A stretch of DNA of 46,643 nucleotides from a virus, in IMG/VR virus record IMGVR_UViG_3300044946_000123, positions 1-46,643 of that record, one strand, 5' to 3'. Shown piece by piece: positions 16,088-22,452 of the stretch. Position 1 is the stretch's first letter, and every line of letters begins with the position of its first letter. The notes beneath the pieces were generated by a model that saw only the letters and a program-made list of their open reading frames with translations, was not told where the DNA came from and did not search any database. Position numbers and translations under genes: made by a program.

Positions 16088-16281
16088 TACTCGCCGAACT
16101 TAGCCTCGCCGATCGCGTCGCCAAGGCCTTTCAGGGCTTCCACAACCGCATCCTTCAGCTTGTTGTGCGCGCGGCGCAGACAATTCGGCTCATGGTGCGG
16201 CTCGCCCTGCGCGTCGATCGTAACCGAGCAGGTATCGCAGCCAGGCACAACCGCAGGCGCTTTGTTTTCGTTTTCAGCCAT
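16087..16281 (-). CDS. Small hypothetical protein with Cys/His cluster
   Basis: A 64-residue protein, MAENENKAPAVVPGCDTCSV and EPHHEPNCLRRAHNKLKDAV. Cysteines 15, 18 and 37 with nearby histidines could bind a metal. Its TAA overlaps the ATG of the small terminase gene (TAATG). A hairpin with a short AAACC/GGTTT stem lies just before its ribosome site. Function unknown. Confidence 0.55.
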   Translation of the reverse strand: MAENENKAPAVVPGCDTCSVTIDAQGEPHHEPNCLRRAHNKLKDAVVEALKGLGDAIGEAKFGE

Positions 16282-16315
16282 TTTTGAAACCTCGGGGGTT
16301 TTTTTCAAAGAACAA

Positions 16316-16855
16316 TCAAACCGAGCGCGCACCGAGCGCTCGAGCAACAGCGGCGCCCGCCTGGCCATCGGTGACGCGAAGGTACTCTCCGGTTGATGAA
16401 ATCGATTTGTGCCCGAGCCACTGCCGCGTGTTCTCAATTCCAGCAGATTGAATGCTTTGGGCCGCTATGGTGTGTTTCAGGGAGTGCGGGTGTGCCTTGT
16501 GCGCTGCAATACCTGCGGCTAAGGCGTGACGGCGAACGATGCGCCAAAAGTTCGATCGGTGCACATTGAAAAGCCTTTGATTGCCGTTGAAATCGACAGC
16601 GTAATCAAAGAGTGCTTTCTTCTCGTTTAGGAGCGGATCCCGATGGGAAATAAGCGGCTGCACGGTCTTCAGCGAGCCTTTGAGGCGCTTCACTGTGAGG
16701 TAGCCGTCTTGAATGTCATTCCCTTTGATTTGAACGAGCTCCGAGGCCCGCAACCCGTGCCAGAAGGCGACCAGAATCATCAGCCAGTCGCGTTGTGAAA
16801 CCTTGCGCGCGACGATCAAAAGAGCCCGCAATTCGGTCTTTGAAAAGCCCTCCAT
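16316..16855 (-). CDS. int: Compact tyrosine recombinase (catalytic domain only)
   Basis: A 179-residue protein from ATG 16855; a GTG at 16921 would add 22 basic residues but neither start has a good ribosome site. It is only the catalytic domain: FSKTELRALL at the start, R36 in HGLRASEL, lysine in VKRLKGS (56-62), the H-x-x-K variant HSLKH (124-128), H149 in WLGHKS, and the nucleophile Y158 in STGEYLR. The usual N-terminal arm-binding and core-binding domains are missing, as in Fim-type recombinases. It could integrate the phage or act in site-specific inversion. Its position, downstream of a tail spike and before the terminase in the late block, is unusual. Confidence 0.8.
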   Translation of the reverse strand: MEGFSKTELRALLIVARKVSQRDWLMILVAFWHGLRASELVQIKGNDIQDGYLTVKRLKGSLKTVQPLISHRDPLLNEKKALFDYAVDFNGNQRLFNVHRSNFWRIVRRHALAAGIAAHKAHPHSLKHTIAAQSIQSAGIENTRQWLGHKSISSTGEYLRVTDGQAGAAVARALGARSV

Positions 16856-16895
16856 AATCAAAAAATGCAACGATAAGAGGAACTGTTGCGCCCGC

Positions 16896-19025
16896 TTATG
16901 GCGCAACCTTAAACGCCACACCGCTGATTGCCCAAACTCCCGTTGCTGCCCCCTCCGTCATTGTCGTGCTTGATCCAGCCGCAAGGATGTCCTCTAAAAG
17001 AGATTGGCTTCCGGCTGCCCGCGAGTTCGCTCCGCCGCCCACTGTCATCGCGCCGGCAGAGATGCCGTACGCTATAACCACATCGCCCTGCGTGGTCGGA
17101 ATCGCTCCGGTTGAGAGCAGCGTGCTGTTTCCGCTATTTGAAACCCCCGCGCCGTCCTCTGGCGATATGGGCAGGAGCCCGCTGTACTCAGCGATGACGA
17201 CGTCAATGAACGTGCAGGCGTTCACGGAGCTAGAGAAAGCGACGGTATTGGCGCCACCCACGATTGCAGGTGCATAGAAGATTTGTTCCCACGCGTTTGG
17301 AGTGGAGTTGCCTTTGATGGCGATGGCGGACGTGTAGGTGTTCGATGTGTCTGTAACCGTGAGTGTCGGAGAAGCCCCTTGAAAACACTGAACACCTACA
17401 ACGATCAGATCGCCGGGAATATTCTTAGTCGTGAAGGCGCAATTGACGCTCGAAGCGGAGGCGTTGCACTCTTTTCCTTGGATAAAAGACCACGTTTTCG
17501 TTGTTTGTCCGTACCAATTGCCGTTGATGCGAGTGACATAGGTTCCACCAGCCCCGCCCGATTGGGTGATGTTCCCGCCAGATGTGCAATTCGAGCAGTA
17601 GACTTGCGAACCGTTAGCCGCGTTGGTCGGCAGATTGGCAAAAGCAAGTTGCACATTCTGAAGAATTATTACGTTGCCATTGCTGGTGGTAGTTCCATCG
17701 AAGTACCCACTACCGTCGCCGGTAGTTGTATCTTCCCATTTTACTAAATTACTGTTTGCATCAATATTCTTTAGGCATGAACCCGACCCTGTTGGTGCGC
17801 CAACGTGTACGCACGCTTCGTCACGGAAGGTGACGCTCCAGTTGGTACTCATTGCCCCGGCATTATTTACTACGTAGCCGTAGGCGGTTTCCGTGCCAGA
17901 GAAAGACCCTTGAATGCTGTCTCCCATGAACAGCAGATTTAAGTTGTGCCCGCTGGTCGTTAGGTCACATACGCCGTTATCGACGTTGCCCGAGTTGGTT
18001 GTATCCGTAAGGAGAATTTGATTCACTACAGAGCGATTGCCGATCTGATCGCCTGTAAATTTGAGAGCACAGAGACCTGACGTAGACGCGGCTGGTGTGA
18101 GGTTGATAGTGTTTCCTTCAACTAAGGCGAAGTTTGCACCATTCAGGAAAATAGCGTCACTAGCTGTGCTAGTAACTATATTATAAAAAATTGATCCATA
18201 GTTGCCCGACATGGTGATGGCGTGACCCGTGCTCGTGCTGGACACCACGTTAAACTGAATGTCCCCACTCCCTGCGTTGCTGATTCCAGCTGCCGCTTCG
18301 CCGCTGATGTTGTTAAACTCTACGTACGGCGTATTCGCCGAAATTACGATCCCGTTTCCGGTGAACGATCCTCCCACCCCGACGAGAGTCACGCAGGAAA
18401 CGAATGAGCCGATGCCGCTGGCCGTAATTTGGTCGATGTTTCCCGCCTTCGTGAAGATGGGCGAAACCCCAGCGCATCCATTGATGCCGGAACTGGCATT
18501 GGCTAGGGTGATGGCGGCCGATTGCGAGATCGTTTGCCCAGAAAACGTATAAACCACCGGCTTTGCAGTGGTGACTGCAGTCGAAAGTGTCAGCGCGCCG
18601 GTGAGGTTGTCGCCCTTGCAAATTCCGCCTGCGGCGGGGAGCGCCGTGGCGCAGTTGTTCATCTGCGCGCCGAGATCGGCTCCTGCAATGCCTGCCATGT
18701 CGAGGACAATTGTCCCGCCTGCCGCTGAGTTTGTTGCGTTTGCGTAAAGCGACTGCCCGGCACTTGCCGTCACGCCGCCGCCGGCGGTCGTGACAATCTG
18801 CCAGGAACCTGCGTTGCATGTGTACCCATTCCCGTTGGAATCGTTTGTGTAAATCGTGCCCGCCGCGCATGGATTGCTCGGGGCGCCTGCCCCATGCAAG
18901 TTAGCAGCGCCGCCCGGAATAACCTGATTTTTTTGCTGCGCGATCGCCGCCGACCAAATGAGGAAAATCGTGAGGAGCAGAAGCGCTGCCGGCCAATTGC
19001 GCCGGTCTTTGAATAGGTTTTTCAT
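16896..19025 (-). CDS. Tail-spike-like protein with right-handed beta-helix and signal sequence
   Basis: A 709-residue protein. Residues 1-30 (MKNLFKDRRNWPAALLLLTI...SAAIAQ) form a signal peptide or membrane anchor. Residues about 45-85 contain NPCAAGTIYTNDSNGNGYTC followed by NAGSWQ, a small module common near the start of adhesins and fibres. Residues about 150-420 show the short Gly/Asn/Ser/Ile repeats of a parallel beta-helix (NTPYVEFNNISGEAAAGISN, AIFLNGANFALVEGNTINLT). A beta-sandwich-like C-terminus follows. Such helices often bind or cut host polysaccharide; no catalytic residues can be assigned. The recombinase gene follows directly. Confidence 0.65.
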   Translation of the reverse strand: MKNLFKDRRNWPAALLLLTIFLIWSAAIAQQKNQVIPGGAANLHGAGAPSNPCAAGTIYTNDSNGNGYTCNAGSWQIVTTAGGGVTASAGQSLYANATNSAAGGTIVLDMAGIAGADLGAQMNNCATALPAAGGICKGDNLTGALTLSTAVTTAKPVVYTFSGQTISQSAAITLANASSGINGCAGVSPIFTKAGNIDQITASGIGSFVSCVTLVGVGGSFTGNGIVISANTPYVEFNNISGEAAAGISNAGSGDIQFNVVSSTSTGHAITMSGNYGSIFYNIVTSTASDAIFLNGANFALVEGNTINLTPAASTSGLCALKFTGDQIGNRSVVNQILLTDTTNSGNVDNGVCDLTTSGHNLNLLFMGDSIQGSFSGTETAYGYVVNNAGAMSTNWSVTFRDEACVHVGAPTGSGSCLKNIDANSNLVKWEDTTTGDGSGYFDGTTTSNGNVIILQNVQLAFANLPTNAANGSQVYCSNCTSGGNITQSGGAGGTYVTRINGNWYGQTTKTWSFIQGKECNASASSVNCAFTTKNIPGDLIVVGVQCFQGASPTLTVTDTSNTYTSAIAIKGNSTPNAWEQIFYAPAIVGGANTVAFSSSVNACTFIDVVIAEYSGLLPISPEDGAGVSNSGNSTLLSTGAIPTTQGDVVIAYGISAGAMTVGGGANSRAAGSQSLLEDILAAGSSTTMTEGAATGVWAISGVAFKVAP

Positions 19026-19044
19026 GGGTTCACTGTTGTTGCCA

Positions 19045-19440
19045 CTACTGCATTACTTTTACGGTGGCATTGACGCCCGGAGAGATCACTTCGCGGACGC
19101 AGAGGAAACGGAAATTCGGGCCGCCCGCAGCCGCGCGCTGTAGCGTGACTTGGTCGCCTGTGACGCTCGTCGTCGAACCGATCTTGGTGTAGGACGTGAG
19201 CGGCGAGGTATCGTCCCAGGCCGCATAGATGTCGTACTGCACCGACGCTGGCGCCGAGGCGTAAGTAAAAGTGACCGTGACGGGTCGCGGCGGAAAGCCG
19301 TGCACGTCGGCAATGGCCACGCGCTGCGAGAATGGGCTGCCAGCGCCGAGCTGCTCCGCGTTGACCGGGTTCGACACGCCGGAAGTCTGCTCGCCTGGCG
19401 CAACGGAGTAGGGTGGATTGGTATTTGAATATAAAGGCAT
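19045..19440 (-). CDS. Hypothetical beta-rich virion-type protein
   Basis: A 131-residue protein (MPLYSNTNPPYSVAPGEQTS...). The ATG at 19440 overlaps the TGA of the upstream gene (TGATG) and AGAGGA lies before it. It has a fibronectin-like, low-charge beta pattern (VTFTYASAPASVQYDIYAAW) and one cysteine. It precedes the tail-spike gene in the transcript, so a tail accessory role is plausible. Confidence 0.6.
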   Translation of the reverse strand: MPLYSNTNPPYSVAPGEQTSGVSNPVNAEQLGAGSPFSQRVAIADVHGFPPRPVTVTFTYASAPASVQYDIYAAWDDTSPLTSYTKIGSTTSVTGDQVTLQRAAAGGPNFRFLCVREVISPGVNATVKVMQ

Positions 19441-19643
19441 CAGGATTCCTCTTCGATGGCTCGCATTGCGATCGCTGCCACCATCACGCGGCCCAAATCC
19501 GTCCCGCGGATATAAGCCATGAACTCCCCAAAGCGGCAGGAAAAACCGTGCAAGGCCACGATCCGGCGCAGACGCACGATCGAGTAATCCGGGCGCCAAC
19601 ATTTACAGAGCTTGCAGTCGTTGCCGCATTTCGCGCAGTACAT
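19440..19643 (-). CDS. Small Cys-rich protein, start uncertain
   Basis: Read from ATG 19643 it has 67 residues and opens MYCAKCGNDCKLCKCWRP, a tight cluster of five cysteines (CxxC-x3-CxxCxC) suited to zinc or iron-sulfur binding, then a helical C-terminus ending AIAMRAIEEES. The frame stays open upstream to a TTG at 19799, adding residues such as CDNHSHIHVSTDEKK, but no ribosome site decides the start. It is coupled to the next gene by TGATG. Confidence 0.45.
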   Translation of the reverse strand: MYCAKCGNDCKLCKCWRPDYSIVRLRRIVALHGFSCRFGEFMAYIRGTDLGRVMVAAIAMRAIEEES

Positions 19644-20043
19644 ATCCGCGAGATGGTTATCTATGAGTTGTTTTTTTTCGTCCGTTGAGACGTGGATATG
19701 GCTGTGATTGTCGCAACGGTGCCGCGAGAGTGCTTCGGCGGTCCAGGATGGGAGAACAAGACAATATCTCGACACAGTGTTTTGAACGCACGAGTGCAAG
19801 ATCAGTTGTCACCGGGATCGAGCGCGCCGGGATCGCGCTACACCGAGGAGGAATGGCCGCGCCTGGTGGTAGGCGCAGCCATCAGAATCAGGGGTACAGT
19901 CGGTGTAGTGCGACGAGCATGAGGCCGCGCGCGAGGAGCGCAACGGGAAACGAGCACTTATAATAGCGAGCAGGGCACAATTCGAGGGTTCCTGCGAGAT
20001 TAGGCCATATATGTATCTACTCGCAGGAAAGCAACGGCAGACG
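19644..20043. other. Mostly non-coding 400-bp stretch with a long dyad
   Basis: No gene can be supported with confidence here. A + strand reading at 19698-19922 and the upstream extension of the - strand Cys gene are both open but lack good ribosome sites and typical codon use. Near the right end there is a strong inverted repeat (19989-20029), listed separately. The stretch separates the first small genes of the leftward block from the tail genes, so promoter or attachment-site functions are possible. Confidence 0.4.
19989..20029. promoter_or_regulatory. Perfect 10-bp inverted repeat around a nested palindrome (operator or att candidate)
   Basis: TTCCTGCGAG (19989-19998) and CTCGCAGGAA (20020-20029) are perfect inverted arms with a 21-base spacer. 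The palindrome CATATATG (20006-20013) lies almost exactly at the centre. There is no U-tract, so it is not a terminator. Two inverted arms around a short centre are what a dimeric repressor or a tyrosine recombinase would bind. Confidence 0.5.
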
Positions 20044-20334
20044 CTACCGATTTGCTTGGATGATCTCAAAAGCGACGTGGCTGTCTTTCCGCTCACGCAT
20101 GGACGCCAAACCATCCACTAGTTGTCCGAGGGCCTGAAGGTAGGGAGCGTCCGCCATTGTGAACCACTCGGCATGACAGTACGAGCACTGAAAACGAGTC
20201 AAAAGGCGCTTGGCCCGGTCACGGCTTTGCTCCGAGTCGAGAGCTACGATAGTTTGCACGCGGCACTGAGGACACTCGATTTTCAGGCTTGCGATGTCGG
20301 TTGCGTTGACGAAAGTGCGCGTCTCGCTGGTCAT
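20044..20334 (-). CDS. Small zinc-ribbon protein
   Basis: A 96-residue protein with a zinc ribbon of two knuckles: CPQC (residues 20-23) and CSYC (50-53), separated by a helix rich in Arg (SEQSRDRAKRLLTRF). The C-terminus is helical (LQALGQLVDGLASMRERKDS). It is near the start of the leftward block. It may bind nucleic acid or a protein partner; function unknown. Confidence 0.65.
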   Translation of the reverse strand: MTSETRTFVNATDIASLKIECPQCRVQTIVALDSEQSRDRAKRLLTRFQCSYCHAEWFTMADAPYLQALGQLVDGLASMRERKDSHVAFEIIQANR

Positions 20335-20358
20335 GGGCGGATTCTAGCATCCAGAACT

Positions 20359-20652
20359 TCACCTTCCGTAGCGCATTTGACACTCACGCATTTCTTGTTC
20401 CTTCTGTTTGAGTCCCAATTCCGAGAGCGAGTTAAGAATGAATCCTCTTTTGTTCGTGTTTATGATGATGAAATGATCAAAATTGTGATCGGCATGGTCC
20501 AGGCAAGCCTCCAAGTCCATGCGTTGTTGCTCTGCAGCATAGTCCTTGTACGTTTCTTGTCCGTTCCCCACCTTCACCGTCGGGGCCCGTCTCGAATAGG
20601 CGATGGCCAGCACGCCAAAAACCAAAGCCGCTAGAACGACTAGTCCTTTCAT
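20359..20652 (-). CDS. Small exported or membrane-anchored protein
   Basis: A 97-residue protein with GGAGG at the right distance. Residues 1-20 (MKGLVVLAALVFGVLAIAYS) form a membrane anchor or signal peptide, followed by RRAPTVKVG and a charged domain with two cysteines (LEACLDHADHNF, EMRECQMRYGR). It is the first gene of the leftward block, facing the XRE gene. A lysogeny-time surface or exclusion role is possible but unproven. Confidence 0.6.
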   Translation of the reverse strand: MKGLVVLAALVFGVLAIAYSRRAPTVKVGNGQETYKDYAAEQQRMDLEACLDHADHNFDHFIIINTNKRGFILNSLSELGLKQKEQEMRECQMRYGR

Positions 20653-20772
20653 TTGATCCTCCAATCCACCGACTCTAGGCGTGATTCACCGACCGGTAAA
20701 TGGAACCGAAGTCCCGATTTCGATGGGACTAGAGTACCAGAACCGCGTTTTCCACAGCCGCGAAAATACCTG

Positions 20773-20810
20773 TTGACACACGTTCAGACACTCTGCTATA
20801 CATTCAGACA
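20773..20810 (+). promoter_or_regulatory. Early rightward promoter with two direct operator-like repeats, leaderless start
   Basis: TTGACA (20773-20778) and TATACA (20797-20802) with 18 bases between them form a near-consensus sigma-70 promoter. The expected transcription start falls at about 20809-20810, the A of the XRE start codon, so the mRNA should be leaderless. TTCAGACA occurs at 20783-20790 and again at 20803-20810, exactly 20 bp (two helical turns) apart, within the spacer and next to the -10 box, as expected of a repressor's operators. Confidence 0.7.
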
Positions 20811-21007
20811 TGAAGAACGGACCCAAGAATCTTGCACAGCGAGTTGAAGAGTACCGGCTCTCAAGGGAAATGACCCAACTGCAGGCGGCGTCTCTTTTTC
20901 GTATAAGTCTAGCCACCTACATGCGGCTCCAATCCACGAAGAGTTGCAGCAAAATCACTCGCGCGAAGATTGAAAAAGTGCTGACCCAACAGTCGGTGGC
21001 GGCGTAA
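20810..21007 (+). CDS. XRE/Cro-type transcription regulator
   Basis: A 65-residue protein containing only an HTH domain: LAQRVEEYRLSREMTQLQAA, then SLFRISLATYMRLQSTKSCS and a final helix ITRAKIEKVLTQQ. The pattern R..REMTQ.QAA.LF.IS..TY matches XRE proteins such as Cro. It is the first gene of the rightward early block and is read from a leaderless promoter with direct repeats at its start codon, so self-regulation is likely. It may be the lysis/lysogeny switch or an early control protein. Confidence 0.75.
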   Translation: MKNGPKNLAQRVEEYRLSREMTQLQAASLFRISLATYMRLQSTKSCSKITRAKIEKVLTQQSVAA

Positions 21008-21053
21008 AACTATGCAAAGCCATGCACACACAGCCGATTTGTCTTCAGTTGTA

Positions 21054-21081
21054 AGTAAACATAATATAGCATTTGTTTACT
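21054..21081. promoter_or_regulatory. AT-rich inverted repeat overlapping a promoter-like sequence
   Basis: AGTAAACA (21054-21061) and TGTTTACT (21074-21081) are perfect inverted arms with a 12-base AT-rich spacer. On the + strand TTGTCT (21039-21044) and TAATAT (21062-21067), 17 bases apart, resemble a promoter whose -10 lies inside the dyad. It sits between the convergent XRE gene and the gene at 21077-21418. It could be an operator or an antisense promoter control. Confidence 0.4.
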
Positions 21082-21418
21082 GTACTTTACGTGTACCCAC
21101 CCTACCGCGTCGATCCTCTGAACCCCGCATCCAGACTGGCCTCCGCGCTCTTTTGGGCGGTATAGGAAGCCTGCCTTCCAGAATATCGCCCTCTTTCCTC
21201 TCTGGCCGGGGAGGGGCATACTGCATGAGCATTCCTGCCGCCAAGTCTTCCGCGCGGGTTTCGATCAGCTCGTCGAGTAGTTCCATCAATTTCTTTCGGA
21301 AGTTGGCGATGCGGTTGAGCCGCGTCAGCTTGAATTCCGCGATCCGTCCCTGGTGCACCGTTGTCAGATATTCAATGATCCGGCGTTCCCTCTCGTCGGC
21401 GGTGGCTGGTTTCCGCAT
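21077..21418 (-). CDS. Hypothetical helical protein on the opposite strand of the early region
   Basis: A 113-residue, very basic, helical protein. The ATG at 21418 (MRKPATADERERRIIEYLTT) is preceded by AGGAGAGG. It has a possible DNA-binding-like helical core (RIAEFKLTRLNRIANFRKKL, MELLDELIETRAEDL) and a Pro/Arg-rich tail. It is the only - strand gene between 20.8 and 33.8 kb and is divergent from the RHH-like gene at 21506. That arrangement suggests a regulator with its own promoter. No family recognised. Confidence 0.55.
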   Translation of the reverse strand: MRKPATADERERRIIEYLTTVHQGRIAEFKLTRLNRIANFRKKLMELLDELIETRAEDLAAGMLMQYAPPRPERKEGDILEGRLPIPPKRARRPVWMRGSEDRRGRVGTRKVQ

Positions 21419-21505
21419 GGCGCACCTCTCCTGTGAGCGGCCCATCTGCGGGATGGGTTGCAGTGAATTGCAATTTAGTGACGTATTGCATGCGGAGACG
21501 GTTGC

Positions 21506-21724
21506 ATGACGGGTAAACGTACAGCTTGGTTAGAACTGCCGCGTCATTTGCGGGCGGACCCCGAGCTAACAAAGGCGGTGCGCACCATCGCAGAGTCTAA
21601 CTCTCGCTCAATTTCGACCCAGATAATGCTCTGGATCGTCGAAGCTGTCCAGAAAGAACGCGTGGTGGAACGTGGTATTTCGTGGGGTCCTAAGTTGGTG
21701 AAAAAGAAGGAGGAACCGGCATGA
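21506..21724 (+). CDS. Ribbon-helix-helix-like small protein
   Basis: A 72-residue protein (MTGKRTAWLELPRHLRADPE...). A short strand (AWLELPRHL) is followed by two helices (LTKAVRTIAESNSRSISTQI, MLWIVEAVQKER), which fits an Arc/MetJ-like ribbon-helix-helix domain. Its TGA overlaps the next start (ATGA). It may be an early regulator; confidence in the fold is moderate. Confidence 0.55.
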   Translation: MTGKRTAWLELPRHLRADPELTKAVRTIAESNSRSISTQIMLWIVEAVQKERVVERGISWGPKLVKKKEEPA

Positions 21725-21876
21725 ACAACCTACAGCGCAGACTGAAACCGGAAGACATCCTCGAAATTGGCGACGACTACCGTCGCGCCGAACGGCGCTT
21801 CCTGTTCCGTAAGGTCTTTTGGTCGGTCGTGATTGTGGTGCTCGTGGGCTTAGTGATGTGGCGAATTTTGCAGTAG
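21721..21876 (+). CDS. 51-residue single-pass membrane protein
   Basis: MNNLQRRLKPEDILEIGDDY, then a basic linker (RRAERRFLFRKV) and one membrane segment (FWSVVIVVLVGLVMWRILQ). The ATG overlaps the previous stop by ATGA. It is a tail-anchored type with a cytoplasmic N-terminus. Function unknown. Confidence 0.6.
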   Translation: MNNLQRRLKPEDILEIGDDYRRAERRFLFRKVFWSVVIVVLVGLVMWRILQ

Positions 21877-21895
21877 CGATTTCCCCCACGGGAAG

Positions 21896-21992
21896 CTGGC
21901 TGGCGCGTCCGGGTGGCATCCCGGTGAAATCCTGCCGCAGTCGAGGTCGTCGCCGGAGACGGCTCTAACTGGGATGGAAGCGCGCCAGCCAG
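21896..21992 (+). ncRNA. Candidate structured RNA / cis-regulatory leader
   Basis: A perfect 12-base inverted repeat (CTGGCTGGCGCG at 21896-21907, CGCGCCAGCCAG at 21981-21992) encloses 73 bases that fold further, with CCGGG/CCCGG (21909-21913, 21920-21924) as a tight inner hairpin. It lies between two small membrane-protein genes; the GGAGG of the downstream gene is only 9 bases after the outer stem. The inner GGTGAAATCC and later CTGGGATGGAAG recall pieces of cobalamin and FMN riboswitches, but the full consensus of neither is present. A riboswitch, protein-binding leader or small RNA are all open. Confidence 0.55.
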
Positions 21993-22011
21993 AAATTTTT
22001 GGAGGTGGATC

Positions 22012-22173
22012 GTGTACACACAGGCAACCTGGACCGGAAAAGAGTTGAAAGATGCGGGCGCTACCTTGGCCTGGTGCGTGCTCTCCGTCGTTGTTGTGCT
22101 GCTCATCGTGGGCGTGTGCACAACGCTCGCTCTGGGCTTCGCGAAATTCGCTCTGTGGGCTTGGTCATGGTAA
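22012..22173 (+). CDS. 53-residue membrane protein with GTG start
   Basis: Starts at GTG with GGAGG nine bases upstream. Residues 1-20 are polar (MYTQATWTGKELKDAGATLA) and are followed by a long hydrophobic stretch (CVLSVVVVLLIVGVCTTLAL) and an aromatic end (FALWAWSW). It lies directly after the structured leader at 21896-21992, so its expression may be controlled by it. Confidence 0.6.
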   Translation: MYTQATWTGKELKDAGATLAWCVLSVVVVLLIVGVCTTLALGFAKFALWAWSW

Positions 22174-22418
22174 CTCGGGCCGCGAACTACTCCATCGAGC
22201 ACGACGTGCCCGGACAGCCGCTCATTATCCGGGACGCTGGCCCGTGGAACAAGTTCCTAACCGTCACCAACGCAGCCGAGGAGGTCGTCGAGGATCTCGT
22301 CCGCGCGCAACGATTGCCGAATGGCCGCCGGCTTCTTTACTTCGACAGCTACGGCCAGCTCGACGAGATTGTCGTGCGCGACGGGAAATTTGCCGGTTTC
22401 AAGCGAGGGCCGAAGTGA
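22167..22418 (+). CDS. Hypothetical early protein
   Basis: An 83-residue protein (MVTRAANYSIEHDVPGQPLI...). The ATG overlaps the stop of the preceding gene. The sequence is compact alpha/beta, with a possible immunoglobulin-like or antiparallel sheet end (RRLLYFDSYGQLDEIVVRDG). Phrases such as RDAGPWNKFLTVTNAAEEVV recall small early proteins in other phages. Function unknown. Confidence 0.6.
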   Translation: MVTRAANYSIEHDVPGQPLIIRDAGPWNKFLTVTNAAEEVVEDLVRAQRLPNGRRLLYFDSYGQLDEIVVRDGKFAGFKRGPK

Positions 22419-22452
22419 TCAAAAAGCAGGAAAGTTTTATAGGAGAAACCAA

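Noticed and set aside
16282-16316. Terminator or attP core after the recombinase gene
   Set aside because: A weak AAACC/GGTTT stem is present, but its T-tract is on the wrong side for the leftward transcript, and no repeated core sequence elsewhere supports an attachment site.
19698-19922. Possible + strand gene of 74 residues in the gene-poor stretch
   Set aside because: No convincing ribosome site, unusual codon mix and no similarity; kept only as a note in the gap entry.
21896-21992. tRNA reading of the structured leader (T-loop-like GGTGAAATCC)
   Set aside because: No TTCRA loop, no acceptor stem or D-arm in the right geometry; the outer 12-bp stem is too long.
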